64,000 bases of DNA, from positions 2,294,001 to 2,358,000 of the forward strand of contig OU452201.1 of the NCBI GenBank assembly GCA_911728435.2, given 5' to 3'. The position numbers and the translations under genes were made by a program. Below the pieces are notes generated by a model that did not search any database, was not told the origin of the DNA, and saw nothing but the letters and a program-made list of their open reading frames with translations. Shown here piece by piece: positions 23,426 through 34,640 of the stretch (its first letter is position 1; the number at the start of each line of letters is the position of its first letter). This DNA is from Apoderus coryli. Its lineage: Eukaryota > Arthropoda > Insecta > Coleoptera > Attelabidae.

Positions 23426-24380
23426 GCACCTGAACCAAACATATTGTACCAGAAAATCAATGAGTAACATGTTGGACGTAGGATGATAATATTATACTAA
23501 CCTGAGGTTTATCCTCTCTTGCGAATGTTAACAGTCAGTGGCGTCTCACGGGTTTGTGTAAGAAAATTTTCCTACACAGAAAAAAATCTTACTGTAATAT
23601 CAATATTAGCGATATGTTTGATTGCCTCTATTTTGGTTTAATGACAGTAATACTTAATTCATTAGATTACAATTCGGCCAACATTAAATATATACTTAAT
23701 CCGACATTCCAGATATTATTAAAATTCAATTTCATATATGTTAGGCACAAAACAGATATATTTTTTCTTTCAATGATTACAGTAATAATTGGCAACTAAT
23801 ATTTAATTGTATTATTTCAAATATTGTTATATTACGATAAGCAAGAAAAAGCATTGAAACAATATTATTTCTCTACTCGGATTATTAGATGTATATCATT
23901 GAATTAACAAAATCAAATTTTACTCGCTATCATATTCTACTATTTAAATAAACTAAATAATATTAAGTCAATACTTCTTATTGTTGGGACAACCTTAACT
24001 TATTATTGGGCCGGGCTAAATTCATCGATATATCGAAACACAAAACGTCGAGTATCCAACATTTTGCACTCATGCATGTATCGAATTTAAGTATATAAAT
24101 TAAATAAAAGCTGGATTTTCGTACTACCTACCCCACATCGTAAATATTAGTTTTTGACTTAAAAAAAATGCTTTCATACGCCGATATCATAATAAAACGA
24201 ATTCAAAACCATTGATATAAAAACGTAGATTTCGGGCTGATATATCGGGAAATTTCGGAACTCCCTAGTCACTAGCAAAGCTTAAAACAATAGGTTATGT
24301 TACATTTATATATTTATTCTATTTGTGTGCCGGTAGCGCGTGTCTATATAGTTAAGTTCTATAATCTGCAATAATATATT

Positions 24381-25433
24381 ATGGAAGACTTCTTAAACGC
24401 CTCAGAATTGGACAAACTAATTCCAATATTCTCCGGTAAGTTTTACTCCTAACTAAGTATATCTAATCATAAGTTTTTTACTATAAATTATTTTGTGTAA
24501 GCTTTTCGAACAATACTATTAAAGATCGGTCTAGCCAACAAATGATTTAAGAGGTACCTATAATGCATAATAAAAACGTTTTAACAAAACTATTCAGGGT
24601 GTTCCATTCAAAAGTTATGAATATTAAGCTTTTTATTTCACATTAACCAGTATAGCATGGCAGCATGGAATACATTTTTGCAACCTCAGATAACCTCAAA
24701 ATTCAAAATATCCTGTTTTAACACGATGTAGGTATACAGTATACAAAGTACCGAGTGGGAGTGGGACACTATGAAGATATGGTAAAAAAGCACAAATACG
24801 ATATTTGGTTTAATATTTTGTTAGTCGTACATGTTCAATGTTCATGTATTAGAATGACATACATCTTTTAATGTATTGTTTATTTTTTGTACTGTGATTA
24901 TAGAGTAATATTTTTTTTATTACAATACAATGTATTATAGAATTAATAAAACTATTTTTTAATAAAAACTTTCTTTTATTTCATACAATTAGTTAACGTG
25001 ATAGTTTTATTAAATTAAGTAATTAATTTCTCTCCAGGATTATATATAAAATTGATTTAAAATGACAAAACAATTATTTCAATACCAAAATATATTCTGT
25101 CTATAATTTCTGTATTCCCCTTAAAAAGCAATAAATGTTCTATCAACGATAGTGACACTTAGTCCAATCAATACTTTTTATTTAATTTCAATATATTCTT
25201 ATAATTGAGGCATTTGATTGGAAGTCAATTAATTCTTATACTTAAAGCAATAAAGTCATATATTTCGCAATTAATCATATAAGTATAATTGAAAGAAATG
25301 TAGCTTTGATTGTGGAATACGGAATATATGCTATCATTGATTGAATGTGCATATGGTTCATGATATGATAGATTTTTCTCTGTGTACAGGTGCACCTGAA
25401 CCAAACATATTGTACCAGAAAATCAATGAGTAA
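24381..25433 (+). CDS. Predicted two-exon ORF, array copies 1 to 2
   Basis: Exon 1 (24381-24435) begins ATGGAAGACTTC and encodes MEDFLNASELDKLIPIFS plus one base. It ends CTCCG before the donor GTAAGT. A pyrimidine-rich acceptor TTTTTCTCTGTGTACAG ends at 25389. Exon 2 (from 25390) continues in phase: G, then APEPNILYQKINE and a stop at 25431-25433. An alternative donor GTAACA at 25430 could extend the protein to an unseen exon. The peptide FL…LDKLIPIF is reminiscent of the start of SAM-like domains in insect proteins (inference only). A TATA-like TCTATATAG lies about 40 bp before the ATG. No expression evidence is available. Confidence 0.5.
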
Positions 25434-26346
25434 CATGTTGGACGTAGGATGATAATATTACACTAACCTGAGGTTTATCCTCTCTTGCGAATGTTAACCG
25501 TCAGTGGCGTCTCACGGGTTTGTGTAAGAAAATTTTCCTACACAGAAAAAAATCTTACTGTAATATCAATATTAGCGATATGTTTGATTGCCTCTATTTT
25601 GGTTTAATGACAGTAATACTTAATTCATTAGATTACAATTCGGCCAACATTAAATATATACTTAATCCGACATTCCAGATATTATTAAAATTCAATTTCA
25701 TATATGTTAGGCACAAAACAGATATATTTTTTCTTTCAATGATTACAGTAATAATTGGCAACTAATATTTAATTGTATTATTTCAAATATTGTTATATTA
25801 CGATAAGCAAGAAAAAGCATTGAAACAATATTATTTCTCTACTCGGATTATTAGATGTATATCATTGAATTAACAAAATCAAATTTTACTCGCTATCATA
25901 TTCTACTATTTAAATAAACTAAATAATATTAAGTCAATACTTCTTATTGTTGGGACAACCTTAACTTATTATTGGGCCGGGCTAAATTCATCGATATATC
26001 GAAACACAAAACGTCGAGTATCCAACATTTTGCACTCATGCATGTATCGAATTTAAGTATATAAATTAAATAAAAGCTGGATTTTCGTACTACCTACCCC
26101 ACATCGTAAATATTAGTTTTTGACTTAAAAAAAATGCTTTCATACGCCGATATCATAATAAAACGAATTCAAAACCATTGATATAAAAACGTAGATTTCG
26201 GGCTGATATATCGGGAAATTTCGGAACTCCCTAGTCACTAGCAAAGCTTAAAACAATAGGTTATGTTACATTTATATATTTATTCTATTTGTGTGCCGGT
26301 AGCGCGTGTCTATATAGTTAAGTTCTATAATCTGCAATAATATATT

Positions 26347-27399
26347 ATGGAAGACTTCTTAAACGCCTCAGAATTGGACAAACTAATTCCAATATTCTCC
26401 GGTAAGTTTTACTCCTAACTAAGTATATCTAATCATAAGTTTTTTACTATAAATTATTTTGTGTAAGCTTTTCGAACAATACTATTAAAGATCGGTCTAG
26501 CCAACAAATGATTTAAGAGGTACCTATAATGCATAATAAAAACGTTTTAACAAAACTATTCAGGGTGTTCCATTCAAAAGTTATGAATATTAAGCTTTTT
26601 ATTTCACATTAACCAGTATAGCATGGCAGCATGGAATACATTTTTGCAACCTCAGATAACCTCAAAATTCAAAATATCCTGTTTTAACACGATGTAGGTA
26701 TACAGTATACAAAGTACCGAGTGGGAGTGGGACACTATGAAGATATGGTAAAAAAGCACAAATACGATATTTGGTTTAATATTTTGTTAGTCGTACATGT
26801 TCAATGTTCATGTATTAGAATGACATACATCTTTTAATGTATTGTTTATTTTTTGTACTGTGATTATAGAGTAATATTTTTTTTATTACAATACAATGTA
26901 TTATAGAATTAATAAAACTATTTTTTAATAAAAACTTTCTTTTATTTCATACAATTAGTTAACGTGATAGTTTTATTAAATTAAGTAATTAATTTCTCTC
27001 CAGGATTATATATAAAATTGATTTAAAATGACAAAACAATTATTTCAATACCAAAATATATTCTGTCTATAATTTCTGTATTCCCCTTAAAAAGCAATAA
27101 ATGTTCTATCAACGATAGTGACACTTAGTCCAATCAATACTTTTTATTTAATTTCAATATATTCTTATAATTGAGGCATTTGATTGGAAGTCAATTAATT
27201 CTTATACTTAAAGCAATAAAGTCATATATTTCGCAATTAATCATATAAGTATAATTGAAAGAAATGTAGCTTTGATTGTGGAATACGGAATATATGCTAT
27301 CATTGATTGAATGTGCATATGGTTCATGATATGATAGATTTTTCTCTGTGTACAGGTGCACCTGAACCAAACATATTGTACCAGAAAATCAATGAGTAA
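26347..27399 (+). CDS. Predicted two-exon ORF, array copies 2 to 3
   Basis: Same structure as the preceding entry: exon 1 at 26347-26401 with donor GTAAGT, intron 26402-27355, exon 2 from 27356 to the stop at 27397-27399. The coding bases match the first copy, so the exon is preserved, but identity is expected from recent duplication and does not by itself show selection. Confidence 0.5.
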
Positions 27400-28313
27400 C
27401 ATGTTGGACGTAGGATGATAATATTACACTAACCTGAGGTTTATCCTCTCTTGCGAATGTTAACAGTCAGTGGCGTCTCACGGGTTTGTGTAAGAAAATT
27501 TTCCTACACAGAAAAAAATCTTACTGTAATATCAATATTAGCGATATGTTTGATTGCCTCTATTTTGGTTTAATGACAGTAATACTTAATTCATTAGATT
27601 ACAATTCGGCCAACATTAAATATATACTTAATCCGACATTCCAGATATTATTAAAATTCAATTTCATATATGTTAGGCACAAAACAGATATATTTTTTCT
27701 TTCAATGATTACAGTAATAATTGGCAACTAATATTTAATTGTATTATTTCAAATATTGTTATATTACGATAAGCAAGAAAAAGCATTGAAACAATATTAT
27801 TTCTCTACTCGGATTATTAGATGTATATCATTGAATTAACAAAATCAAATTTTACTCGCTATCATATTCTACTATTTAAATAAACTAAATAATATTAAGT
27901 CAATACTTCTTATTGTTGGGACAACCTTAACTTATTATTGGGCCGGGCTAAATTCATCGATATATCGAAACACAAAACGTCGAGTATCCAACATTTTGCA
28001 CTCATGCATGTATCGAATTTAAGTATATAAATTAAATAAAAGCTGGATTTTCGTACTACCTACCCCACATCGTAAATATTAGTTTTTGACTTAAAAAAAA
28101 ATGCTTTCATACGCCGATATCATAATAAAACGAATTCAAAACCATTGATATAAAAACGTAGATTTCGAGCTGATATATCGGGAAATTTCGGAACTCCCTA
28201 GTCACTAGCAAAGCTTAAAACAATAGGTTATGTTACATTTATATATTTATTCTATTTGTGTGCCGGTAGCGCGTGTCTATATGGTTAAGTTCTATAATCT
28301 GCAATAATATATT

Positions 28314-28368
28314 ATGGAAGACTTCTTAAACGCCTCAGAATTGGACAAACTAATTCCAATATTCTCCG
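28314..28368 (+). CDS. Orphan exon 1 in array copy 3
   Basis: Same 55-bp exon, but the donor is GTGAGT instead of GTAAGT; it is still a valid donor. The array stops at TGTACA (29799), where AG and exon 2 would follow, so this copy has no matching acceptor and exon. A CR1-like element also sits in its intron. It is probably non-functional in this form unless spliced to an unknown downstream exon. Confidence 0.45.
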
Positions 28369-28775
28369 GTGAGTTTTACTCCTAACTAAGTATATCTAAT
28401 CATAAGTTTTTTAGTATAAATTATTTTGTGTAAGCTTTTCGAACAATACTATTAAAGATCGGTCTAGCCAACAAATGATTTAAGAGGTACCTATAATGCA
28501 TAATAAAAACGTTTTAACAAAACTATTCAGGGTGTTCCATTCAAAAGTTATGAATATTAAGCTTTTTATTTCACATTAACCAGTATGGCAGCATGGAATA
28601 CATTTTTGGAACCTCAGATAACCTCAAAATTCAAAATATCCTGTTTTAACACGATGTAGGTATACAGTATACAAAGTACCGAGCGGGAGTGGGACACTAT
28701 GAAGATATGGTAAAAAACGTGATAGTTTTATTAAATTAAGTAATTAATTTCTCTCCAGGATTATATATAAAATTG

Positions 28776-28778
<3 letters not shown>

Positions 28779-28810
<32 letters not shown>

Positions 28811-29467
28811 GTCGTAAAACAGTAAACGGTAAAACCGATGAAACTGTTGCTCAGTTCCTAATTTGAGGTTTTTGAAATATTGATGTCATCCTCACTAATC
28901 TTCTATAGCGAGTAGTGGACCAACTGATCGCCATGGTCCTCCATGAAATTGTCCAGCCTGTTCTTAAAGCTGTCAACCGTTTGCGCCATTATCACCTCTT
29001 CAGGTAATGAATTCCATGCATATACAACTCTGTTTGTTATAAAATTCTTCCGAGGAAGTCTAGCACATCTCTCCTTGTCAAGTTTCTTACTATTGCCACG
29101 CAGATTAGGATTTCTAGCAGGATGAAATACATCGAGATCCACCGAGTAGTAGCCACTAAGTATCTTGTATGTTTGAATTAGATCGCCTCGTTGTCGTCGA
29201 TCATAAAGACATGTCAAATTTAAAAGCCTCAATCGCTACTCATATGGTATATGGCTAAGTGCATGAGGTAGCTTAGTGAATCTCCTCTGAACCCTTTCCA
29301 ATGCCTCTATGTCCTTAATGAAGTAGGGGGACCAAACGCTGTTGGCATACTCCAATAGTGGTCTGACATACAATTTATACAATTGCAATATTAGAGAGTT
29401 TGATCTCGATTTGAAAGCATTTTGTATCAGATACCACAGTCTATTAGCTTTCTTCACTTCATTCATT
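28779..29467 (-). pseudogene. CR1/L2-like LINE 3' fragment in array copy 3
   Basis: 5'-truncated LINE inserted in the third tandem copy. The minus-strand frame from 29466 reads NEVKKANRLWYLIQNAF, LYVRPLLEYANSVWSPYF, IEALERVQRRFTKLPHAL and SHIPYE. One stop follows, then RLRLLNLTCLYDRRQRGDLI, CARLPRKNFITNRVVYAWNS and VDSFKNRLDNFMEDH (stop at 28903). This is the thumb and C-terminus of a CR1-like reverse transcriptase. The 3' end is an (AAT)n tail (28780-28810 on the plus strand). The insert splits ATTGATTTA from AAATGACAAAA, contiguous in copies 1 and 2, so it came after the triplication or after that copy formed. Confidence 0.9.
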
Positions 29468-29920
29468 TAAAATGACAAAACAATTATTTCAATACCAAAA
29501 TATATTCTGTCTATAATTTCTGTATTCCCCTTAAAAAGCAATAAATGTTCTATCAACGATAGTGACACTTAGTCCAATCAATACTTTTTATTTAATTTCA
29601 ATATATTCTTATAATTGAGGCATTTGATTGGAAGTCAATTAATTCTTATACTTAAAGCAATAAAGTCATATATTTCGCAATTAATCATATAAGTATAATT
29701 GAAAGAAATGTAGCTTTGATTGTGGAATACGGAATATATGCTATCATTGATTGAATGTGGATATGGTTCATGATATGATAGATTTTTCTCTGTGTACAAA
29801 CTTGCTTTTTTTTGGAAACCTTGCCATTTAGGGATAGAAAATAATTTGACTGCTTTTGTGTTCCATTTGAAAAAATTAACTTATGCCTTTTGGGTGATTA
29901 TGTCAAGATAGTTGATTTTT

Positions 29921-29958
29921 ATAGACACACTCTTGATAGATATCAAGAGTGTGTCTAT
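29921..29958. repeat. Perfect 18-bp hairpin
   Basis: ATAGACACACTCTTGATA is followed after 2 nt by its exact inverse. It lies just outside the right edge of the tandem array and about 110 bp before the hAT element. Confidence 0.8.
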
Positions 29959-30260
29959 TCAGGAGACGAATTGACGAATATTTTGCGATCAAAATTCAAG
30001 ATTAAATGTTTTATTCAAAACCAGTTGAAGATAGTTATATAGTGCTAAGTCAATATCATAATATTATAGACAGTGGCGGCTTTAAGGAGAGGGCGCAGAG
30101 GGCGCGCGCCCCTCCCAACGATAGATCCGTGGTTTTACAAAATATTAAATATTTAGAAAATGACGATGAATTGATCCATAGATAAATTGCATAAATATTT
30201 TTGAATGCAGTATCCGGTCTATAATATTTTTAACAGGTCTGACTGCTCTTGGTCTATTAA

Positions 30261-31685
30261 CCCATTAAAGCCCATTGGCACATAAATGTGCCAGCGTTAT
30301 TTTCTTTTATTTTTTCAAAACTCCCCAAACTGAGCTGTTCTAGATACATACTGAACTGTTCCTTGCGTAGTTATTTACAGGTCATAATTTTTTTTTTAGA
30401 TTTTACAGTGCTTGATTTTTGAGAAATTAATGAAAACCTAACCCACTCTGAAGCATCTTATTACACCTGTCTGCACTGATGTAAATATACATTTTTTTTC
30501 TACTTTTAATTACTTTACTAGTTGTTACATTTTTCATTTTGTTATTGATAAATATTCATTCTAACGATATTCAACAAAACCATAAGTTTTTTTATAACAT
30601 AAATTTTATTATGAAGGAAAAAAGAACCATTGGCACATAAACGTGCCAGTGGGCAGACATGATGTCTATTTCAAAGATATGCATGCGCAGTTGGCCTTGT
30701 TCTATTTTTAGTATTTGAACTGTCAAACAGGCACCAGTAGGTATTTATTACGTTCAGTACGCAATTTAGAAATTATTACTGGTACTTTACGGAAAAATAG
30801 AGTTTCAAAAGAATCAAATATGTCTGAGTATAATTTGTTCCTAAAACAAGCCGAGGAACAATGGAACTCAAAACCGATGGAAATTTAGTACTTGTGCGGG
30901 GGAATGATAATTCCATTGTAACTGTATTATCAAACTGCTGTAATCATATGCTTCCTTTGAAAAATGTAGAGATATTCTATAACTAAAAAAAGTAAAATTC
31001 ATATTCAAATGCCGCTTATAACAAAAATATGGGAGGCGTCGATTTTGAATGATCAGGTCTGTCTAGCTATGGAATTTCAATAAGGACTAAACAGTAGTGC
31101 TGGTCTTTCTTCAGTTGTTCAATTGATCAACCTAATCTACAAGTTTGGCTATTATGGAGAAGGTGTGAAAACAATAATATGCCGCTACTCGAATTCAGAC
31201 GGCAACTTATTGCTTTATATTTATGGGCACCCTTCAATGAAACCAGGGCCATCATCAAGCGCATTATCACCAATTGTCAATTAGTTACGTTTGAATGAAC
31301 AAAATCACTTGATAGTCCAAAGTACTAAAACATAGACAAAAGGTAAAACATGTTCTAACCGCACCAGTTTTGAGTGTAATACCTGCAAAGTAGCCCTGCA
31401 CCCAAAAACATACTTTAGAAATTTCCATAGAACATACCTTTTTATTATATTTATCAATAACTGATGTAATTATTCAAAAAATATTTAGTTTTAAATATTT
31501 ATGTAATGTTTCTCTTATGTTACTGGATGTGCCTGGTGGCACATTTATGTGCCACTATTTTTTTGGTACTTTTATTATAAATAAATTTTAAATTTTGCGT
31601 ATACAATGTTATTTCACATATATAAACAGCAACTAACGTGTTTTTGTTCTAATTAAAACAGACAAAAATTACGGGCACTAATGGG
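30261..31685 (+). mobile_element. piggyBac relic, copy 2, nested in hAT
   Basis: Flanked by TTAA (30257-30260 and 31686-31689), with the same CCCATTAAAGCCC / CCCATTAGTGCCC ends as copy 1. It is nearly identical to 5439-6858 along its length, including the stop in the terminal cysteine module and the other lesions of the MGGVD region. The degenerate transposase spans about 30873-31430. Since both copies share these lesions, the element moved after decay, using a transposase from elsewhere. The insertion is younger than the hAT it interrupts. Confidence 0.92.
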
Positions 31686-31799
31686 TTAATGCGGCTTCTA
31701 AGAGCGGCGCCTTTGTCCTTGTCTGCTTCGTTCTCCACAAACCAATGTTGCAGTTGCTTCTAGTTCAACACAAAATCAAAATACATGGACAAAGAACCG

Positions 31800-31995
31800 G
31801 CGAACAATTAAAATACGATTTTTAACGAAAATTGTACGTTGACTATTACCTATTCCTGTAGCAACGGCAGAGAGAAGCTTGATTAATTAAAAGTCATAAT
31901 AGCTTTATTATATGTTCATAGAAATATTGAAATAAACATTGTAAGTGTGATTAACCGATTTGCCAATCAAAAAAGAAGATTAGGTTTTACAATTT
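31800..31995 (+). pseudogene. hAT transposase dimerisation-domain relic
   Basis: LPIPVATAERSLIN (from about 31846) matches the family motif LPVSVASAERSFS in the C-terminal dimerisation region. After a stop, HRNIEINIVSVINRFANQKR and RLGFT follow, matching the last helices (…VIxxFAxxKxR). Stops separate the blocks. The catalytic core is absent. Confidence 0.75.
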
Positions 31996-32121
31996 GACTT
32001 TTAGATTTTATGATTTTTTTTCGTATGAACACTTATGTATATGCTAGGAAATAAAATGCTGTCGCATCCACTAAATTGTTTATTAACAGGTTTCTCCAAC
32101 GAACCAGTCATTCAATACATG

Positions 32122-32149
32122 TTTCGGCCCTAGTAAGGGTCATCATCAG
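32122..32149 (-). other. Hammerhead-like core motif
   Basis: The minus strand reads CTGATGA, a five-pair stem (GACCCT … AGGGCC with one mismatch, loop TACT), then GAAAC. This matches the conserved core layout of hammerhead ribozymes (CUGANGA, stem II, GAAA). I could not build convincing stems I and III, and a U intrudes before stem II. Similar CTGATGATG…CCGAAAC motifs recur in insect repeats, so it may simply mark a repeat family. Confidence 0.3.
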
Positions 32150-32834
32150 TTGAAACTATTATAACAACTATAAAGGGAAAGAATTATTTGAATGTATCAA
32201 TATTACACAATATGTTGTAGCTATAATCTTACCTTAGTGGAAAGAAAAAACATAAAAATTTAAAAGTTTTTCATTTTACATTTTATGAGCAATCTTAATT
32301 AGTTAGTCTGAGGGTTTCTGAAGGAAACCGATCAGTTACATTGTACATATTATTTGATTTCTTTTTATAAATCATGGATGAATTATTAATTTTTATTTCT
32401 AAACGTGTTATTATGAACACACAACAAATAGAAATGAGAGGGAAGGTCAAGTACTGTCAATCATTCAATTGTTTGAAGTTAGTGATATCAGTCAAACCAG
32501 CCACAGCCATGTATGGGAAGAAGAGTTGTTGTTCGACAAATTGCGCAAGTCTGGAATTGTGTCAATAGCGTCGTGTTTATTTTATTTTTGTTTTATGTAT
32601 TTTGTTTTTGTGTGATATACCTACGAGTTGTTTCAGTTTTGTTTGATTTTTTCCAATTTAGAATTGTTTAGTTTCTTTTAATATAGGTACCTACCTATAA
32701 AAAAGTTAACAAACGTATTTCCTTTTCCTCATACATGAAAATTTACCATTTTTTTTCAAGCATATTCAATATAGTTTAAGATTTGACCTTTGGGGATGCG
32801 CCCCCCTCAAATTCGAATCCTAAAGCCGCCACTG

Positions 32835-33135
32835 ATTATAGAGTGATAGACTGAATTCACCTGAGTAATCGCTGAAACTTCCAAAATCAAAACTTCCAAA
32901 GTATCGTCAACCGTGTAACACCCGGTATACGTTTCCAATTCCCCTTGATTGAAAACAATGCGAAATTAAGAATGAATAAATCGAACGGAAAATAGCTCTA
33001 CTGCAGGAAGTCGGTCGTATATTTATGCAATTTATTTGTAAATAAATACTTGTTAATCAATGGAAGCACATTGAGCTATAGTTATTTACAAAGGATGTTT
33101 TAATAAGTAGTAGAAATTGATTCTGCATGTTTATT
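32835..33135. other. No gene recognised
   Basis: Sequence between the hAT element and the piggyBac fragment. Nothing recognised. Confidence 0.4.
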
Positions 33136-33519
33136 TTAATTACAACGTTCGTTGCGTTTATACTTTAGCAAAATTAGAATCGACATGAGAAACTTAAAGA
33201 AGTCCTCTGGTTTATATATGAGCTGCAATAAGGTGAGGCATAGAACTTCTGTTCTCCAGGTTTCACAAACTGCATCAGAAACAGCCGCACTTTCACCACT
33301 CATTACACAATTCCATTGGGATATAAAATTTTTTCTAACCAACCCGAACTTGCTTGCAGATATCGACGCCTCCCATGTTCGAACGTTATTATTTTTTTGA
33401 GAAGAATATCGATTTGTTTCCATAACGATGAAGTCTAATATATCTTCATCAAAAAAGAGCGTAAACAACTCTAATCGATTTTTCATAGTATGCTCCCCAA
33501 ACTCACTCAAAAAAGACAT
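33136..33519 (-). pseudogene. piggyBac transposase N-terminal fragment
   Basis: A 127-codon open frame starting MSFLSEFGEH, with LELFTLFFDEDILDFIVMET and NRYSSQKN. The block FTLFFDExILDxIVxETNRY is the N-terminal part of piggyBac-type transposases (DDE_Tnp_1_7 family), before the catalytic core. Homology fades after about residue 50; the rest (KPEDFFKFLMSILI) may be a shuffled remnant. It is unrelated in position to the two TTAA-bounded relics and lacks their end repeats. Confidence 0.6.
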
Positions 33520-33572
33520 TTTTTATTGGTATCAAACCCGCATTGATCTATTTGTAACTTCTCCTTTTTTCG

Positions 33573-34640
33573 CAGTATTTGCTAGCCACCAATTTGGATT
33601 TTTAGCTAACAAATGCACTAATGATCTTCAACAAATCCAACTTGAATAATCTCCACTTTACAGCATCAATTTTCTGTGATTTCTCCAAAGCATTCGACTG
33701 TGTAAGTCATAACATCCTAATTAACAAGATACAGCACTACGAAATTCGGGGGGTTCCACTGGGATGGTTTAAGTCGTACCTTAGCAACAGAAGTCAGCGT
33801 GTGAGGATCAATGCGGCTGTGTCTTCTTGCAGGCCGATGGATTGTGGAGTTCCACAGGGTTCGGTGTTGGGTCCTATTTTGTTTTTGCTATTTATCAACG
33901 ACATTACGTGCCTAGACATCAGCGGTAAAGTATCTCTCTTTGCTGATGATACTAGTTTCACTTGGTGCGGCCCGGATAGTGTGGCTCTTCATAGTACCAT
34001 ATCCAAAGACTTAATCACCATCAAATCATGGTGTGACTCTAACCTGTTGTGCTTGAACACTGCAAAAACTAAATCTGTGTCATATAAAGGTGCGCTGCAG
34101 TCTTTTGAACTTAATAATTCCACTATTGACGTACTTTCTTCTGTGAAGTTTCTGGGCCTTGTTGCTGACAGCTCCCTGAAGTGGAAGTTGCACATTGATG
34201 CGTTATCCAAAAAATTAAGCTCTGCCTGTTTTACGTTAACATCAGTTTCCAAAGAACTTAACTTGACAACTTCCATAACAGTCTACTTTTCACTCATCGA
34301 ATCCCATCTTCGATACGCGCTCCCAATCTGGGGTACATGCTGTGCAACGCAATTTGGGCGTATTTTTAGATTACAAAAAAGAGCTATTCGATACTCTCTG
34401 AGATTGCACTATAGAGCCCATTGCCAGGACTTCTTCAGAAAATTTAAAATACTAACACTACCTTCCTTATTCATATTGGAATCGGTCTGCTTAATCCGCA
34501 AACACCTGTCAGATGTCTTCGAAAGACCATTCCATAATTATCTCCTTAGAAACTCCGAACATGATCTTTATCTGCCAGCCCCATCCTCCGAATTAATCAA
34601 AAGCTCGACTATATACAATGCAAAAAAAATGCACAACCAT
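33573..34640 (+). pseudogene. LINE family A reverse transcriptase, copy 3 (longest)
   Basis: Best copy of family A. HQFGFLANKCTND at 33580-33620 is followed by a short frameshift into one open frame from 33621. Palm: FCDFSKAFDCVSHNILINKI, DCGVPQGSVLGPILFLLFIN and VSLFADDTSFTW with catalytic FADD. Thumb: VKFLGLVADSSLKWKLHID, HLRYALPIWGTCCATQF and FRLQKRAIRYSLRLHYRAHC. At 34641 the frame runs straight into the 97-bp minisatellite and ends artificially at 34688; the normal C-terminus (FREALKT in copy 1) is lost. Endonuclease is missing (5' truncation). Confidence 0.9.

Larger units (their letters stand above)
23426..29799 (+). repeat. Tandem array, three 1,966-bp units
   Basis: Units: about 23426-25389, 25390-27355 and 27356-29799. 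Equivalent positions in copies 1-2 and 2-3 differ by exactly 1,966 bp over most of the length. I noticed only a couple of substitutions between copies 1 and 2 (for example near 23493/25459 and 23529/25495). Copy 3 is more diverged. It lacks about 200 bp after 28716 and has a CR1-like insertion (28779-29467). Each unit holds an ATG exon with a splice donor. A strong acceptor forms where one unit meets the next. An 81-codon open frame (23554, 25520, 27486) is conserved only because the copies are young. Confidence 0.95.
30071..32834. mobile_element. hAT element relic with 8-bp TSD
   Basis: Ends are CAGTGGCGGCTTTAAGG and, inverted, CAGTGGCGGCTTTAGG. A perfect 8-bp duplication ATTATAGA flanks it (30063-30070 and 32835-32842), diagnostic of hAT transposition. 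It is 2,764 bp long including a nested piggyBac (30261-31685), so the host element alone is about 1.3 kb, too short for an autonomous hAT. A GGGCGCGCGCCC palindrome lies just inside the left end. Only a C-terminal trace of transposase remains. Confidence 0.92.

Noticed and set aside
23554..23799. 81-codon ORF repeated at 23554, 25520 and 27486
   Set aside because: Identical because the array copies are young; composition is that of AT-rich non-coding DNA and no domain is recognisable.
33989..34276. Minus-strand ORF inside LINE A (also 63753-63959 and 15400-15693)
   Set aside because: Antisense shadows recurring only because the LINE copies are similar.
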